Assembly (NCBI RefSeq): GCF_005503145.1
Contig: NZ_SCNV01000026.1
Span: 47,220 to 111,219 of the forward strand
Origin: Burkholderia sp. 4M9327F10
Lineage (GTDB): Bacteria; Pseudomonadota; Gammaproteobacteria; Burkholderiales; Burkholderiaceae
Direction of reading: 5' to 3'
DNA length: 64,000 nt
Part shown: in pieces, positions 17,228 through 25,557 of the stretch
Layout: the number at the start of each line of letters is the position of its first letter
Position numbering within the stretch: position 1 is the stretch's first letter
Notes under the pieces: generated by a model
What the model was told of the DNA's origin: nothing
Databases searched by the model: none
The model's input: only the letters and a program-made list of their open reading frames with translations
Made by a program: the position numbers and the translations under genes

Positions 17228-18484
17228 ATGTCTGAAGCAAGGTTCAAAACACACGCTGAACTGATTCGCAGCCGCCGGCCAGGTCACGGCATGCCCGGTG
17301 AACTATTCGGGCGCAAGGATGTGTTCGATACAGATGTCGATGTCTTCTTTCACAAGCACTGGATTCTGGTCGGCGTCACGGCTGATGTGCCCGAACCGGG
17401 TGACGTCTCGACCATCGATATCGGCAAGGTATCCATTCTCATTGTTCGCGACGACGACGAGAATATCCGCACTTACCGGAATGTCTGCCGGCACCGCGGA
17501 GCACGGCTCAAGGACGCAGGCAAATCCACGGTCGGCATGCTTGTATGCCCGTATCACCAATGGACCTATGACCTCAATGGCGAACTGAAACACACGACCC
17601 ACATGGGCATCGATTTCGACCGCTCCTGCCGCGGCCTTATCGAGGTAAAGACACGCATCGTCGGCACGCATATTTTTGTGTGCCTGGCGGATGAAGCGCC
17701 CGGCGATATGGATGTTCTCGAAGAAACGATGGTGCCGAGGTTTGCGACGTACGACCTGGCCCACACCAAAATTGCACACGAGACTGAAATTATCGAGAAC
17801 GGCAACTGGAAGCTCGTGATGGAGAACAACCGTGAGTGCTATCACTGCAGTGCAACCCATCCTGAGCTAACGGCATCTTTCCTTCCTGAAGACTTCGAAT
17901 TTTGCCCGGACGGTCTAAGCGAAGCGTCCCAGCGCGCACTCGACGCTTACCGCACGCGCACAGCTGCGAGCGTCTCCAGTTGGGAGCAAGAGGGACTCGT
18001 TTGCAGCACTGTCGAAAAACTTGCGCCCGATATCGCCACTGGCTTTCGGACGCAGCGCCTTGTCATCGCAGGCAGCGGGGAGTCGCAAACCATGGACACT
18101 CGGGTCGCAAGCAGCAGACTGTTTGCTGACTTGCAGCGTCGCGACCTCGGTGACGTACACATGTGGACGCATAACTCGTGGACCCATGTAATGAGCGACC
18201 ATGCAGTCGTCTCGTACATTATTCCGCTTGCTCCGGACAAAACGCTTGTGCGTACCAAATGGCTGGTTCATCAGGACGCTGTCGAAGGTGTCGATTACGA
18301 TCTGAAGAGATTAACTGAGGTATGGGTAGCCACGAACATGCAAGACGCCAACCTGGTGGCAATCAACTACCGCGGAACTCAGGACCCGGCCTACGATCCG
18401 GGACCGTTCTCTCCATTCACAGAGGCCTACCTGGAGCTGTTTTCGCAATGGTACGCAGCCAGATTGATTGCGCACGGGATATAA
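17228..18484 (+). CDS. Rieske non-haem iron oxygenase, quaternary-amine demethylase type
   Basis: 418 residues. Rieske [2Fe-2S] ligands C87-x-H89 and C107-x2-H110 (VCRHRGARL and VCPYHQW) are intact. The mononuclear iron site is in ENNRECYHCSATH, with H206 and H211 as ligands and an acidic residue upstream. The SRRPGH start and overall layout resemble stachydrine (proline betaine) demethylase Stc2 and glycine betaine monooxygenase GbcA rather than ring-hydroxylating dioxygenases. It would hydroxylate an N-methyl group, releasing formaldehyde. The reductase gene follows 10 bases downstream. The substrate is not fixed by the sequence. Confidence 0.88.
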   Translation: MSEARFKTHAELIRSRRPGHGMPGELFGRKDVFDTDVDVFFHKHWILVGVTADVPEPGDVSTIDIGKVSILIVRDDDENIRTYRNVCRHRGARLKDAGKSTVGMLVCPYHQWTYDLNGELKHTTHMGIDFDRSCRGLIEVKTRIVGTHIFVCLADEAPGDMDVLEETMVPRFATYDLAHTKIAHETEIIENGNWKLVMENNRECYHCSATHPELTASFLPEDFEFCPDGLSEASQRALDAYRTRTAASVSSWEQEGLVCSTVEKLAPDIATGFRTQRLVIAGSGESQTMDTRVASSRLFADLQRRDLGDVHMWTHNSWTHVMSDHAVVSYIIPLAPDKTLVRTKWLVHQDAVEGVDYDLKRLTEVWVATNMQDANLVAINYRGTQDPAYDPGPFSPFTEAYLELFSQWYAARLIAHGI

Positions 18485-18494
18485 GTGGATTGTC

Positions 18495-19652
18495 ATGATG
18501 CTTAGTGATCGCAACTCCGGCAGTACTTCGGTCAACGCCTTCGCGGATCGGCTGGCCGATGCGGGGATCTGGGAACGCGCCGGTGCTCGATGGTCCAGCG
18601 CAGAAAAGAAGACCTTGATCTGTTGCCGCGTCGTCGACGAAACGCATGATGTCAAAACCTTCACGCTTAGCGCCGAAGAGGGTCTTCCGTTTAGCTTTGA
18701 ACCGGGCCAGTTCGTGACGATTTCCGTAGAGATCGGCGGGCAGGCGGTTACGCGTTGCTACACAATATCTTCGCCTCCGACGCGGCCGTACACCTTGTCG
18801 ATTACAGTCAAGCGCGTACCAGCAGGCGTGGTATCCAACTGGTTGCACGACACGCTTCATCCGGGAAGCTCCTTGCAGGTGTATGGTCCTTCAGGAGTGT
18901 TTACGCCCTCGTCTCACCCAACGCGCAAGTCGCTGTATCTGTCCGCAGGCTCAGGTATAACACCGCTCATGTCCATGACGCGCGCCGGTTACGACCTCGG
19001 TCTCAACCGCGACGTCGTGTTTTTGCACAGCGCGAGGACGCCCGAAGACATCATCTTTCGCACGGAACTGTCTCAACTGAGTGCATCGGCGAACCTGCTA
19101 AAGGTTCTCCACGTATGCGAGGGAACCGGCTTTGAGGACAACTGGAAGGGTCCCGTGGGCCGACTGTCACTCGAATTGCTTGAGCGTCAGGTGCCGGACT
19201 TCAGGGAGCGCGAAGTATTTACTTGCGGTCCCGCCGGTTACATGAAGTCAGTCAGGAACATACTGGTTGAGGGCGGACATGATCCGGACCGGTACCACCA
19301 GGAAAGTTTCGACATCGCGGCCGCTTCTGCGGACGATGGTGTCACGGCCGCTCCGGCTTTGCCTTGCGATGTTACGACCGGAGTTCGCCACTCGTTTGGC
19401 GTTCGGCTCGCGCGCTCGGGAAGAACATTTACGATGGACGACACCGAGACGATCCTTGCCGCCGCCCGCAAAGCTGGCGTACCGGTACCGTCTTCGTGCG
19501 GACAAGGTCTGTGTGGAACCTGCAAGACCTCCGTGCTGGAAGGGGACGTCGACATGCAACACAACGGAGGAATACGCCAACGCGAAATCGACAAAGGCTT
19601 ACGCCTGCTTTGCTGCAGCCGTGCCAAATCGGACCTTGTGCTGGACCTGTAG
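18495..19652 (+). CDS. Ferredoxin/flavin reductase partner of the Rieske oxygenase
   Basis: 385 residues. It has an N-terminal FAD-binding domain (RCYTISSPPTRPYTLSITVK), a central NAD(P)-binding domain (LYLSAGSGITPLMSM, EVFTCGPAGYMKSV), and a C-terminal plant-type [2Fe-2S] domain with CGQGLCGTC and a distal cysteine (LLCCSRA). This is the GbcB/HmpF-like architecture that feeds electrons from NAD(P)H to a one-component Rieske oxygenase. The ATG at 18495 is chosen because an upstream ATG at 18468 would overlap the oxygenase by 17 bases; an ATG at 18498 is also possible. Confidence 0.9.
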   Translation: MMLSDRNSGSTSVNAFADRLADAGIWERAGARWSSAEKKTLICCRVVDETHDVKTFTLSAEEGLPFSFEPGQFVTISVEIGGQAVTRCYTISSPPTRPYTLSITVKRVPAGVVSNWLHDTLHPGSSLQVYGPSGVFTPSSHPTRKSLYLSAGSGITPLMSMTRAGYDLGLNRDVVFLHSARTPEDIIFRTELSQLSASANLLKVLHVCEGTGFEDNWKGPVGRLSLELLERQVPDFREREVFTCGPAGYMKSVRNILVEGGHDPDRYHQESFDIAAASADDGVTAAPALPCDVTTGVRHSFGVRLARSGRTFTMDDTETILAAARKAGVPVPSSCGQGLCGTCKTSVLEGDVDMQHNGGIRQREIDKGLRLLCCSRAKSDLVLDL

Positions 19653-19721
19653 ATAGAAAGCAGACCTGCAAAAAGGACGCGCCCTTTATTCTGACAATGC
19701 GCAGCGTTGCCTGAGGTAGTT

Positions 19722-20111
19722 ATGAATTCAGCCGGAAGCACCCAAACATATTCAGTCGGCGTCCCCAATTTCGCCGGCCGTCACCACTACAGGATTCGTG
19801 ACGAGGATTGGCGTCCGCTGCAAATCGGCGGCACAGACATCCCCGGCTATTTCTGGATCCCCTTATCGGATGACGAGGAGGGCGGGTGGTCGAGCTACTG
19901 GATGAAAGTCGAGCCGGGAGCCCGCGGCCCCGAGCATCGCCACGATACAACCGAGCTCATCTTCGTCGCCGAAGGCGTATTCACCGATAGCGACGGCGTC
20001 AGCTTCCTGGCCGGCGATGTGGTGACTTATCCGGCAGGCTCGAGCCATTCGAGTTCTTCGGCTAGGGGTTGCATCGTGCTGGTCGTCGCGAGAGCTGGAA
20101 TGACCGTCTGA
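19722..20111 (+). CDS. Cupin-domain protein
   Basis: 129 residues. A single cupin barrel with metal-ligand pattern in PEHRHDTTELIFVAEG (motif 1) and a weaker second motif around GDVVTYPAGSSHSS. The ATG at 19722 follows GAGG. It is 69 bases downstream of the reductase gene and may be co-transcribed. Small cupins of this kind often accompany amine or amino-acid pathways as enzymes or sensors, but no function can be assigned. Confidence 0.82.
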   Translation: MNSAGSTQTYSVGVPNFAGRHHYRIRDEDWRPLQIGGTDIPGYFWIPLSDDEEGGWSSYWMKVEPGARGPEHRHDTTELIFVAEGVFTDSDGVSFLAGDVVTYPAGSSHSSSSARGCIVLVVARAGMTV

Positions 20112-20370
20112 ACCGCCATACGTAACGTAACGCAAGAGTACTGGACGCCGTAACGCGCTAAAAACGTCCTAATGACCGGCAGGGAAATTGGCAATGTGCG
20201 ACGGGAGACCCGGCAGATGAATTAACTCGAAATGCATACTCCTTTACAGGCGTAGCGTGGAGATTGGCGTTCGCGCCGTCATTCAAACGCTCCGATAGCC
20301 GATTTCTTTGCGCTTCAATTCTCTGCCGGATTCAGGCATTGAATTCGACGCCACATGGGCATCAATCCTG

Positions 20371-20392
20371 CTTGTTGGGCCTGTCCAACAAG
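20371..20392 (+). promoter_or_regulatory. Hairpin in the leader of the acyltransferase gene
   Basis: CTTGTTGG (20371-20378), loop GCCTGT, CCAACAAG (20385-20392): perfect 8-base arms ending 16 bases before the ATG at 20409. The leader has no strong ribosome site, so this stem may affect initiation, or the inverted repeat may bind a protein. It lies in the 297-base gap after the cupin gene, where I saw no other structure. Confidence 0.4.
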
Positions 20393-20408
20393 ATGAGTTT
20401 CTGCTTCC

Positions 20409-21659
20409 ATGAATCCCTCCGGAATAGATCTCCGAGAAGATGCTGCCGAGACACAAGCCCTCAAGCCCAAGATCCATGCACTAACCAGTCTGCGGTTCCT
20501 TGCGGCTTTTGGCATCCTCGCGCTTCACTATCGCGACATGCTAGGAAGGCTTCCGGATTGGTTTATGCGCACGCTGATCGCCGGCGAATATGGAGTCACG
20601 TTTTTCTTTGTCCTTAGCGGATTTATTCTCACCTACAACTATTTTGGCTGGTTCCGCGGATCTTTCGGTGAGGCGCGTGCCTGGAAGTTTTTCCGCTTAC
20701 GGTTTGCGAGAATTTATCCCTTGTATCTTGTTGGGTTATTGCTCGATGCGCCCTGGCATCTCATCGAACGGTTCAGAGTGGGCCAGTTGGCAAACTCCGG
20801 CGCGGAATTCTGGGCGTCATGGCTTCTGAACCTCTGCGGGCTGCAAGCCTGGGTACCCGCAACACCTTACGCCATGGTGTTCAACACGCCTTCGTGGAGT
20901 CTATCGGCGGAGTTCTTTTTCTACGCGACATTTCCCTTCGTTATGCGCGGGATTGTTAAGTATCTTCGAAGCCCACGCGCATTGATTGCTGCCTGTCTGG
21001 CCGCGATCGTCGGCAGCACCATGCTGTATGTCGGCGTTATCTACTGGCTGGGCTATGTGCTCAAAATACAGCCCTTAACGAACTACATGGTGATTTACTA
21101 CAACCCCGTGCTGCGCTACGCAGAGTTTTTCTCCGGCTGTCTCGCAGGCTGTTATTTCGTGGTGACCTCCCGGGCGAACCGCTACCCTCTTTCGTTCATG
21201 TTCTCGAGCGCCCGTCGCCGCAGTGCCACTGTGACGCTCTGCCTGGTACTCAGTGCGTATCGCGCGACGCAGATTCCCTATAGCGGTCCAAGTGAATCCT
21301 TGTGGCTGCTCGACAATGCTATTCGCTTTAGCTGGTTCATCGGGCCATTCGCCATAGCCATCGTTGCAATCGCCAAAGGGACAACCATTTTCACGCGTAT
21401 TCTGGAAACCCCATTACTGGTTGCGCTTGGCGAAGCCAGCTTCGCGCTGTATATCACGCACTGGTCCGTTCTAAGCTTTCTGAAGCTGATGTGGCCATCC
21501 AGTACGACCACTATTCATCTTTGTGCGTTTTTGATTTCTCTGGCCGGGTCCATCCTGCTGTATCGCTACGTCGAACAGCCGGCCCGGCGCTGGCTCACGA
21601 AACGGCGAGGAACTGCTCTCGCGGGACAGGTTGCGGACTTGTCACGGGCATCGGCTTAG
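20409..21659 (+). CDS. Acyltransferase family 3 membrane protein (OafA/YrhL-like)
   Basis: 416 residues with about ten hydrophobic segments. The N-terminal ALTSLRFLAAFGILALHYRD segment contains the family arginine and catalytic-type histidine; FFFVLSGFILTYNYF and RLRFARIYPLYL are further family hallmarks. These inner-membrane proteins transfer acetyl or succinyl groups to exported sugars such as O-antigen or exopolysaccharide. No polysaccharide genes are nearby, so it is an isolated copy. Codon use looks slightly less GC-rich than its neighbours. Confidence 0.88.
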   Translation: MNPSGIDLREDAAETQALKPKIHALTSLRFLAAFGILALHYRDMLGRLPDWFMRTLIAGEYGVTFFFVLSGFILTYNYFGWFRGSFGEARAWKFFRLRFARIYPLYLVGLLLDAPWHLIERFRVGQLANSGAEFWASWLLNLCGLQAWVPATPYAMVFNTPSWSLSAEFFFYATFPFVMRGIVKYLRSPRALIAACLAAIVGSTMLYVGVIYWLGYVLKIQPLTNYMVIYYNPVLRYAEFFSGCLAGCYFVVTSRANRYPLSFMFSSARRRSATVTLCLVLSAYRATQIPYSGPSESLWLLDNAIRFSWFIGPFAIAIVAIAKGTTIFTRILETPLLVALGEASFALYITHWSVLSFLKLMWPSSTTTIHLCAFLISLAGSILLYRYVEQPARRWLTKRRGTALAGQVADLSRASA

Positions 21660-21696
21660 GCACGCGCCGGGGCGCCCGGGGCTGCCCTGCACTCAT

Positions 21697-21739
21697 CTGT
21701 ACCGCCCATCATCAGCAAATCTGTACCGTTACTGTACCG
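21697..21739 (+). promoter_or_regulatory. Three direct CTGTACCG repeats upstream of the LysE gene
   Basis: CTGTACCG occurs at 21697-21704, 21721-21728 and 21732-21739, spaced 24 and 11 bases apart, ending 47 bases before the LysE ATG. The repeats look like a regulator binding array; the MocR-type regulator encoded convergently next door is an obvious candidate (inference). Confidence 0.5.
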
Positions 21740-21786
21740 GCCCAGGTCGATAAACTGGCTTGAACGTATCGACACCGGAGCCACCC

Positions 21787-22407
21787 ATGTCCTTTGAATC
21801 CCTGAGCGCTTTGCCCGCGGGCATCCTGTTCGCGCTCGTCACCACCATCACCCCGGGTCCGAATAACACCATGTTGCTGGCCTCCGGCGTCAATTTCGGT
21901 TTCCGCCGCACCCTGCCGCATCTTTTCGGCATTAGCGCGGGGGTCGTATTGCTCATGCTCTCCGTAGGCTTCGGCCTTGGCGAAGCGTTCCGCCGCTTCC
22001 CCGTCCTGTATTCAGTGCTGGAGATCGCCAGCGTCGCTTACCTGCTGTATCTCGCGTGGAAGATCGGCACGTCCGGCGAGATGAAGCTGCGCAAGGGCGA
22101 GCGCCGTCCGATGAAATTCATTGAGGCCATCGCGTTCCAGTGGGTCAACCCCAAAGCGTGGATGATGGTGCTCACCGCCGCCACCACGGTTCACGTGAGC
22201 GAAAACTTCGGCAACAACGTGATGCTGATGGCAGTGCTGTTTTACGTGATTGGCTTTCCATGCATCTGCCTGTGGGCCGGTTTCGGCACGGCGATGCGGC
22301 AAGTGCTGGCAGACCCCAAGCGGCTGCGCATCTTCAACGTGGTGATGGCCCTGTCGCTGGTGGCGACGCTGTATCCGATTGCGGCCAAGTTGCTGGGGCA
22401 GGCGTAA
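21787..22407 (+). CDS. LysE-family amino-acid exporter
   Basis: 206 residues, with the family N-terminal signature TTITPGPNNTMLLASGVNFG and five to six membrane segments. A CGGAG ribosome site sits 7 bases before the ATG at 21787. It should export an amino acid or homoserine-lactone-like molecule. Its 3' end converges on the MocR gene, with a long hairpin between them. Confidence 0.92.
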   Translation: MSFESLSALPAGILFALVTTITPGPNNTMLLASGVNFGFRRTLPHLFGISAGVVLLMLSVGFGLGEAFRRFPVLYSVLEIASVAYLLYLAWKIGTSGEMKLRKGERRPMKFIEAIAFQWVNPKAWMMVLTAATTVHVSENFGNNVMLMAVLFYVIGFPCICLWAGFGTAMRQVLADPKRLRIFNVVMALSLVATLYPIAAKLLGQA

Positions 22408-22435
22408 GCGCACGAGACTCGCCAAACAAGCGAAG

Positions 22436-22470
22436 GGGGGAAGGGGCGAACTCACCCCGCCCCTTCCCCC
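22436..22470. terminator. Bidirectional hairpin between convergent lysE-type and mocR genes
   Basis: GGGGGAAGGGGCG (22436-22448) and CGCCCCTTCCCCC (22458-22470) form a perfect 13-base stem with a 9-base loop. It includes the last codons of the minus-strand gene. T-runs are weak on both sides, but the stem strength and position fit a shared terminator. Confidence 0.6.
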
Positions 22471-23867
22471 ACCCGCTCAATAAACCGCCACAACGCGTCC
22501 TCAGTCGAATACGGCGCATTGAACCGGAACCACGCGCTCGCCGCATCGTCCGGTCTGAAATACGACCCCGGCGCCAGCCAGATGCCATGCGCGAGTGCGG
22601 CCGTCGCCACCTCCCCGGCCCGTTCGGCTTCAATCGGCAAGCGCGCCCACAGAAACAGCCCCGCCCGCGGCCGGTGGAACAGCTCGAGCCCAAGCGCATC
22701 GAGCCGCTCTTCCACCACGGCATGCGCAGCCTTGAGCCGCTCGTTCACGTCCTCGACGTGACGCGCATAGCGCCCTTCCAGCAGCACCTTGTCGACGATC
22801 CGCTCGATCGTCTCCGAAGACGTCAGCCCCACCGCCATCTTCGTGCGCGCCAGTTCGCGCAGCACGTCGCGCTCGGCCACTACATAGCCGCAGCGCAGCC
22901 CCGGCGTGACCGTCTTCGAGAAGCCACCCACATACAGCACCCGCTGCAAGCCTTCCATCGCCGCAAAGAGGGGCGCCCCCGGCGGCGCGAGTTCGCGGCT
23001 CACGTCGTCCTCGATCACCCACATGCGCGCCCGCTCGGCAATCTGCAACAGGCGGAACGCCGCCGCCATGCCGAAGGTTGCGCCAGTCGGGTTCTGCAGC
23101 GTCGTGTTGACGAACATCGCCTTGGGCCGGTGCGCCGCCACCAGTTCTTCAAGCACTTCGGTATCGACGCCCGCCGGCGTGCGCGGCACGCCATACACGA
23201 CCAGCCCCGCCAGCTTCAGAATCTGCAGCAGGTTGCAGTAACCCGGGTCTTCGACTAGCACCACGTCGCCCGCCCGCAGCAGCGTGCGCACGATCAGATC
23301 GAGCGCCTGGGTCGCGCCTCGCGTCAGCAGCACATTCGAAACTTCGACCGGCAAGCCATGGCGGTCGAGTTGCCCGGCAATCCGCTCGCGCAGCGGCGCA
23401 AATCCGTACGGATGACCGTAGTCGCCCATGCGCGGCCCCGGCACCCGGCTCATCGCCCGCAGCGCATGCTGCAGGCCGCTTTCGTTGATCCATTCGTTCG
23501 GCAGCCAGCCGCCGCCCGCCTTGATCGGCACCGAATGATCGGCGAACACGTCGGAGAGAAGCCAGGTCGCGGTGAGGCTGGGTGGCTGCCAATCCGTCGC
23601 GCTCGCGCGGGCGGCCTGCACCCGCGCCGCCACCCGGTAGCCCGAGCCGCGCCGCGCGACGACCAGCCCCATCGAAACCAGACGGTTGTATGCTTCTGTA
23701 ACGGTAAAGGTGCTCAGTTCGTGGCTCGACGCCAGTTGCCGCACCGAGGGCAGCAGCGCCCCTGCCCGCAGCGATTGCGCCTCGATAGCGCGCGCAAAAC
23801 CCTGAACGAGCTGTTCGACGAGGGTGGGCGCGGCGCGGCGGTCGCGTTCCAGTTCAAGTTCAATCAT
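22452..23867 (-). CDS. MocR/PdxR-type GntR-aminotransferase regulator
   Basis: 471 residues. The first 75 are a GntR winged HTH (ALLPSVRQLASSHELSTFTVTEAYNRLVSMGLV). The remainder is a class-I aminotransferase fold with the PLP lysine in YVGGFSKTVTPGLRCGY and the DDVSRE/EDPGYC signatures. These dual-domain regulators sense PLP plus an amine or amino acid. It faces the transaminase gene across a repeat-rich 289-base gap and converges on a LysE exporter, so either may be its target. Confidence 0.93.
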   Translation of the reverse strand: MIELELERDRRAAPTLVEQLVQGFARAIEAQSLRAGALLPSVRQLASSHELSTFTVTEAYNRLVSMGLVVARRGSGYRVAARVQAARASATDWQPPSLTATWLLSDVFADHSVPIKAGGGWLPNEWINESGLQHALRAMSRVPGPRMGDYGHPYGFAPLRERIAGQLDRHGLPVEVSNVLLTRGATQALDLIVRTLLRAGDVVLVEDPGYCNLLQILKLAGLVVYGVPRTPAGVDTEVLEELVAAHRPKAMFVNTTLQNPTGATFGMAAAFRLLQIAERARMWVIEDDVSRELAPPGAPLFAAMEGLQRVLYVGGFSKTVTPGLRCGYVVAERDVLRELARTKMAVGLTSSETIERIVDKVLLEGRYARHVEDVNERLKAAHAVVEERLDALGLELFHRPRAGLFLWARLPIEAERAGEVATAALAHGIWLAPGSYFRPDDAASAWFRFNAPYSTEDALWRFIERVGEGAG

Positions 23868-23951
23868 GGCGGCGGACGCAATGAGGCGGGTGGAGCGAGC
23901 GGACCTGCATTGACGCAGGCGGGCAAGGGGCAGAACACGTCAATGGCCGCA

Positions 23952-24080
23952 AATGAGCAAGCGAATGAACAAACAAATGAGCAAAAGTGACCAACACAGT
24001 TAAGGCAACTTGGCCTGCACAGTTAGCAGCGCAGTGCATCAACTGTTTATGTCCGCCATTTAACCGCGGACGCTACAGTT
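23952..24080. promoter_or_regulatory. Repeat-rich divergent control region between mocR-type and transaminase genes
   Basis: Three tandem 12-base units of the form AATGARCAARVR lie at 23952-23987. ACAGTT occurs directly at 23996, 24019 and 24075 and inverted (AACTGT) at 24041. The last pair encloses another inverted repeat, GTCCGC (24051-24056) and GCGGAC (24066-24071). MocR-type regulators typically bind repeated half-sites, so this is a likely operator region. Confidence 0.5.
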
Positions 24081-24156
24081 TCGCAACGCCCCATTCCACA
24101 GGGACTGCCTTCGATCGCAGGCAATCCGCTTGGTAGACCACTTCGAGGAGATAACC

Positions 24157-25485
24157 ATGACTTCGCGCCCCGTCATCGACGATCTGTCGTCTTTCTGGAT
24201 GCCCTTCACCGCCAACCGCCAGTTCAAGGCTGCGCCGCGCCTGCTGGAATCGGCCAAGGGCATGTACTACCGCTCAACCGACGGGCGCGAAGTGCTCGAC
24301 GGCTGCGCCGGCCTCTGGTGCGTGAATGCCGGCCATAGCCGCGATGAGATCGTCGCCGCGGTCACCGAGCAGCTTTCCACGCTCGACTTCGCGCCGACCT
24401 TCCAGATGGGCCACCCGCTCGCGTTCGAAGCGGCGGCGAAAGTGGCCGAGCTGATGCCGGCTGGCCTCGACCGGATTTTCTTCACCAACTCGGGTTCGGA
24501 GTCGGTGGATACGGCGCTCAAGATTGCCCTCGCCTATCACCGCGCGCGCGGCGAAGGTCAGCGCACGCGTCTGATCGGCCGCGAGCGCGGTTATCACGGG
24601 GTGGGCTTCGGCGGCATTTCGGTGGGCGGCATCGCGCCGAACCGCAAGACGTTCTCCGGCGCACTGCTGCCGTCCGTGGACCATCTGCCGCACACGCATA
24701 ATCTCGAACACAACGCGTTCTCGAAGGGCCAGCCTGCGTGGGGCGCGCATCTGGCGGACGAGCTTGAGCGCATTGTCACGCTGCACGACGCGTCGACGAT
24801 TGCCGCGGTGATCGTCGAACCGGTGGCCGGCTCCACCGGGGTGCTGATTCCGCCGCAAGGTTATCTGCAGAAACTGCGCGACATCTGCACCAAGCACGGC
24901 ATCCTGCTGATTTTCGACGAAGTGATTACAGGCTTTGGGCGTCTGGGCAAGGCAACGGCAAGCGAGTACTTCGGCGTCACGCCGGACCTGCTGACGATGG
25001 CCAAGGCCATCAACAACGCCGCCATCCCGATGGGCGCGGTGGCGGCCAGCCGCACGATTCACGACACCATCGTCAATGCGGGCGCGCAAGGTTCGATCGA
25101 ACTGTTCCACGGCTACACGTATTCGGCGCACCCGGCTGCCGCTGCGGCCGCTGTGGCAACGCTCGACCTGTATCGCCGCGAAGACCTGTTTGCGCGTGCG
25201 GAATCGCTGGCGCCGGCGTTCGAGACGGCTGCTCACGCGCTGCGCGACGCCAGACATGTGAAGGACATTCGCAATCTCGGCATGGTGGCAGGGATCGAAC
25301 TCGAGCCGCGCGAGGGCGCACCGGCAGCCCGTGCCTATGAGGCTTTCGTCAAATGCTTCGAGGCAGGCGTGCTGGTCCGCTTCACGGGCGACATCCTCGC
25401 CTTCTCCCCGCCGCTCATCATTAACGAAGAGCAGATCCAGCACATCTTCAAGACCGTGCGCGACGTGCTTGCCACGATTCAGTAA
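24157..25485 (+). CDS. Omega-amino acid (beta-alanine):pyruvate transaminase
   Basis: 442 residues of the class-III PLP aminotransferase fold. The ATG at 24157 follows GAGGAGAT. The DFAPTFQMGHPLAFEAA and FFTNSGSESVDTALKIA segments, LLIFDEVITGFGRLG (PLP-pyridine aspartate) and TMAKAINNAAIPMGAV (Schiff-base lysine) match omega-amino acid:pyruvate transaminases. It converts beta-alanine or related amines to semialdehydes using pyruvate. Transcribed divergently from the MocR-type gene, which probably controls it. Confidence 0.9.
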   Translation: MTSRPVIDDLSSFWMPFTANRQFKAAPRLLESAKGMYYRSTDGREVLDGCAGLWCVNAGHSRDEIVAAVTEQLSTLDFAPTFQMGHPLAFEAAAKVAELMPAGLDRIFFTNSGSESVDTALKIALAYHRARGEGQRTRLIGRERGYHGVGFGGISVGGIAPNRKTFSGALLPSVDHLPHTHNLEHNAFSKGQPAWGAHLADELERIVTLHDASTIAAVIVEPVAGSTGVLIPPQGYLQKLRDICTKHGILLIFDEVITGFGRLGKATASEYFGVTPDLLTMAKAINNAAIPMGAVAASRTIHDTIVNAGAQGSIELFHGYTYSAHPAAAAAAVATLDLYRREDLFARAESLAPAFETAAHALRDARHVKDIRNLGMVAGIELEPREGAPAARAYEAFVKCFEAGVLVRFTGDILAFSPPLIINEEQIQHIFKTVRDVLATIQ

Positions 25486-25505
25486 CCCGATTCAGTAACC
25501 CGCAG

Positions 25506-25532
25506 CGGGCGGCGGCGTTGCGCCGCTGCCCG
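25506..25532. terminator. GC-rich hairpin after the transaminase gene
   Basis: CGGGCGGCGGCG (25506-25517) pairs with CGCCGCTGCCCG (25521-25532) with one mismatch and a TTG loop. A second stem, CACGCTGCG/CGCAGCGTG (25542-25550 and 25561-25569), overlaps the 3' end of the convergent nucleoside hydrolase gene. Together they probably separate the two transcripts. There are no T-runs. Confidence 0.5.
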
Positions 25533-25557
25533 TCAACCGGACACGCTGCGCTGCGTA

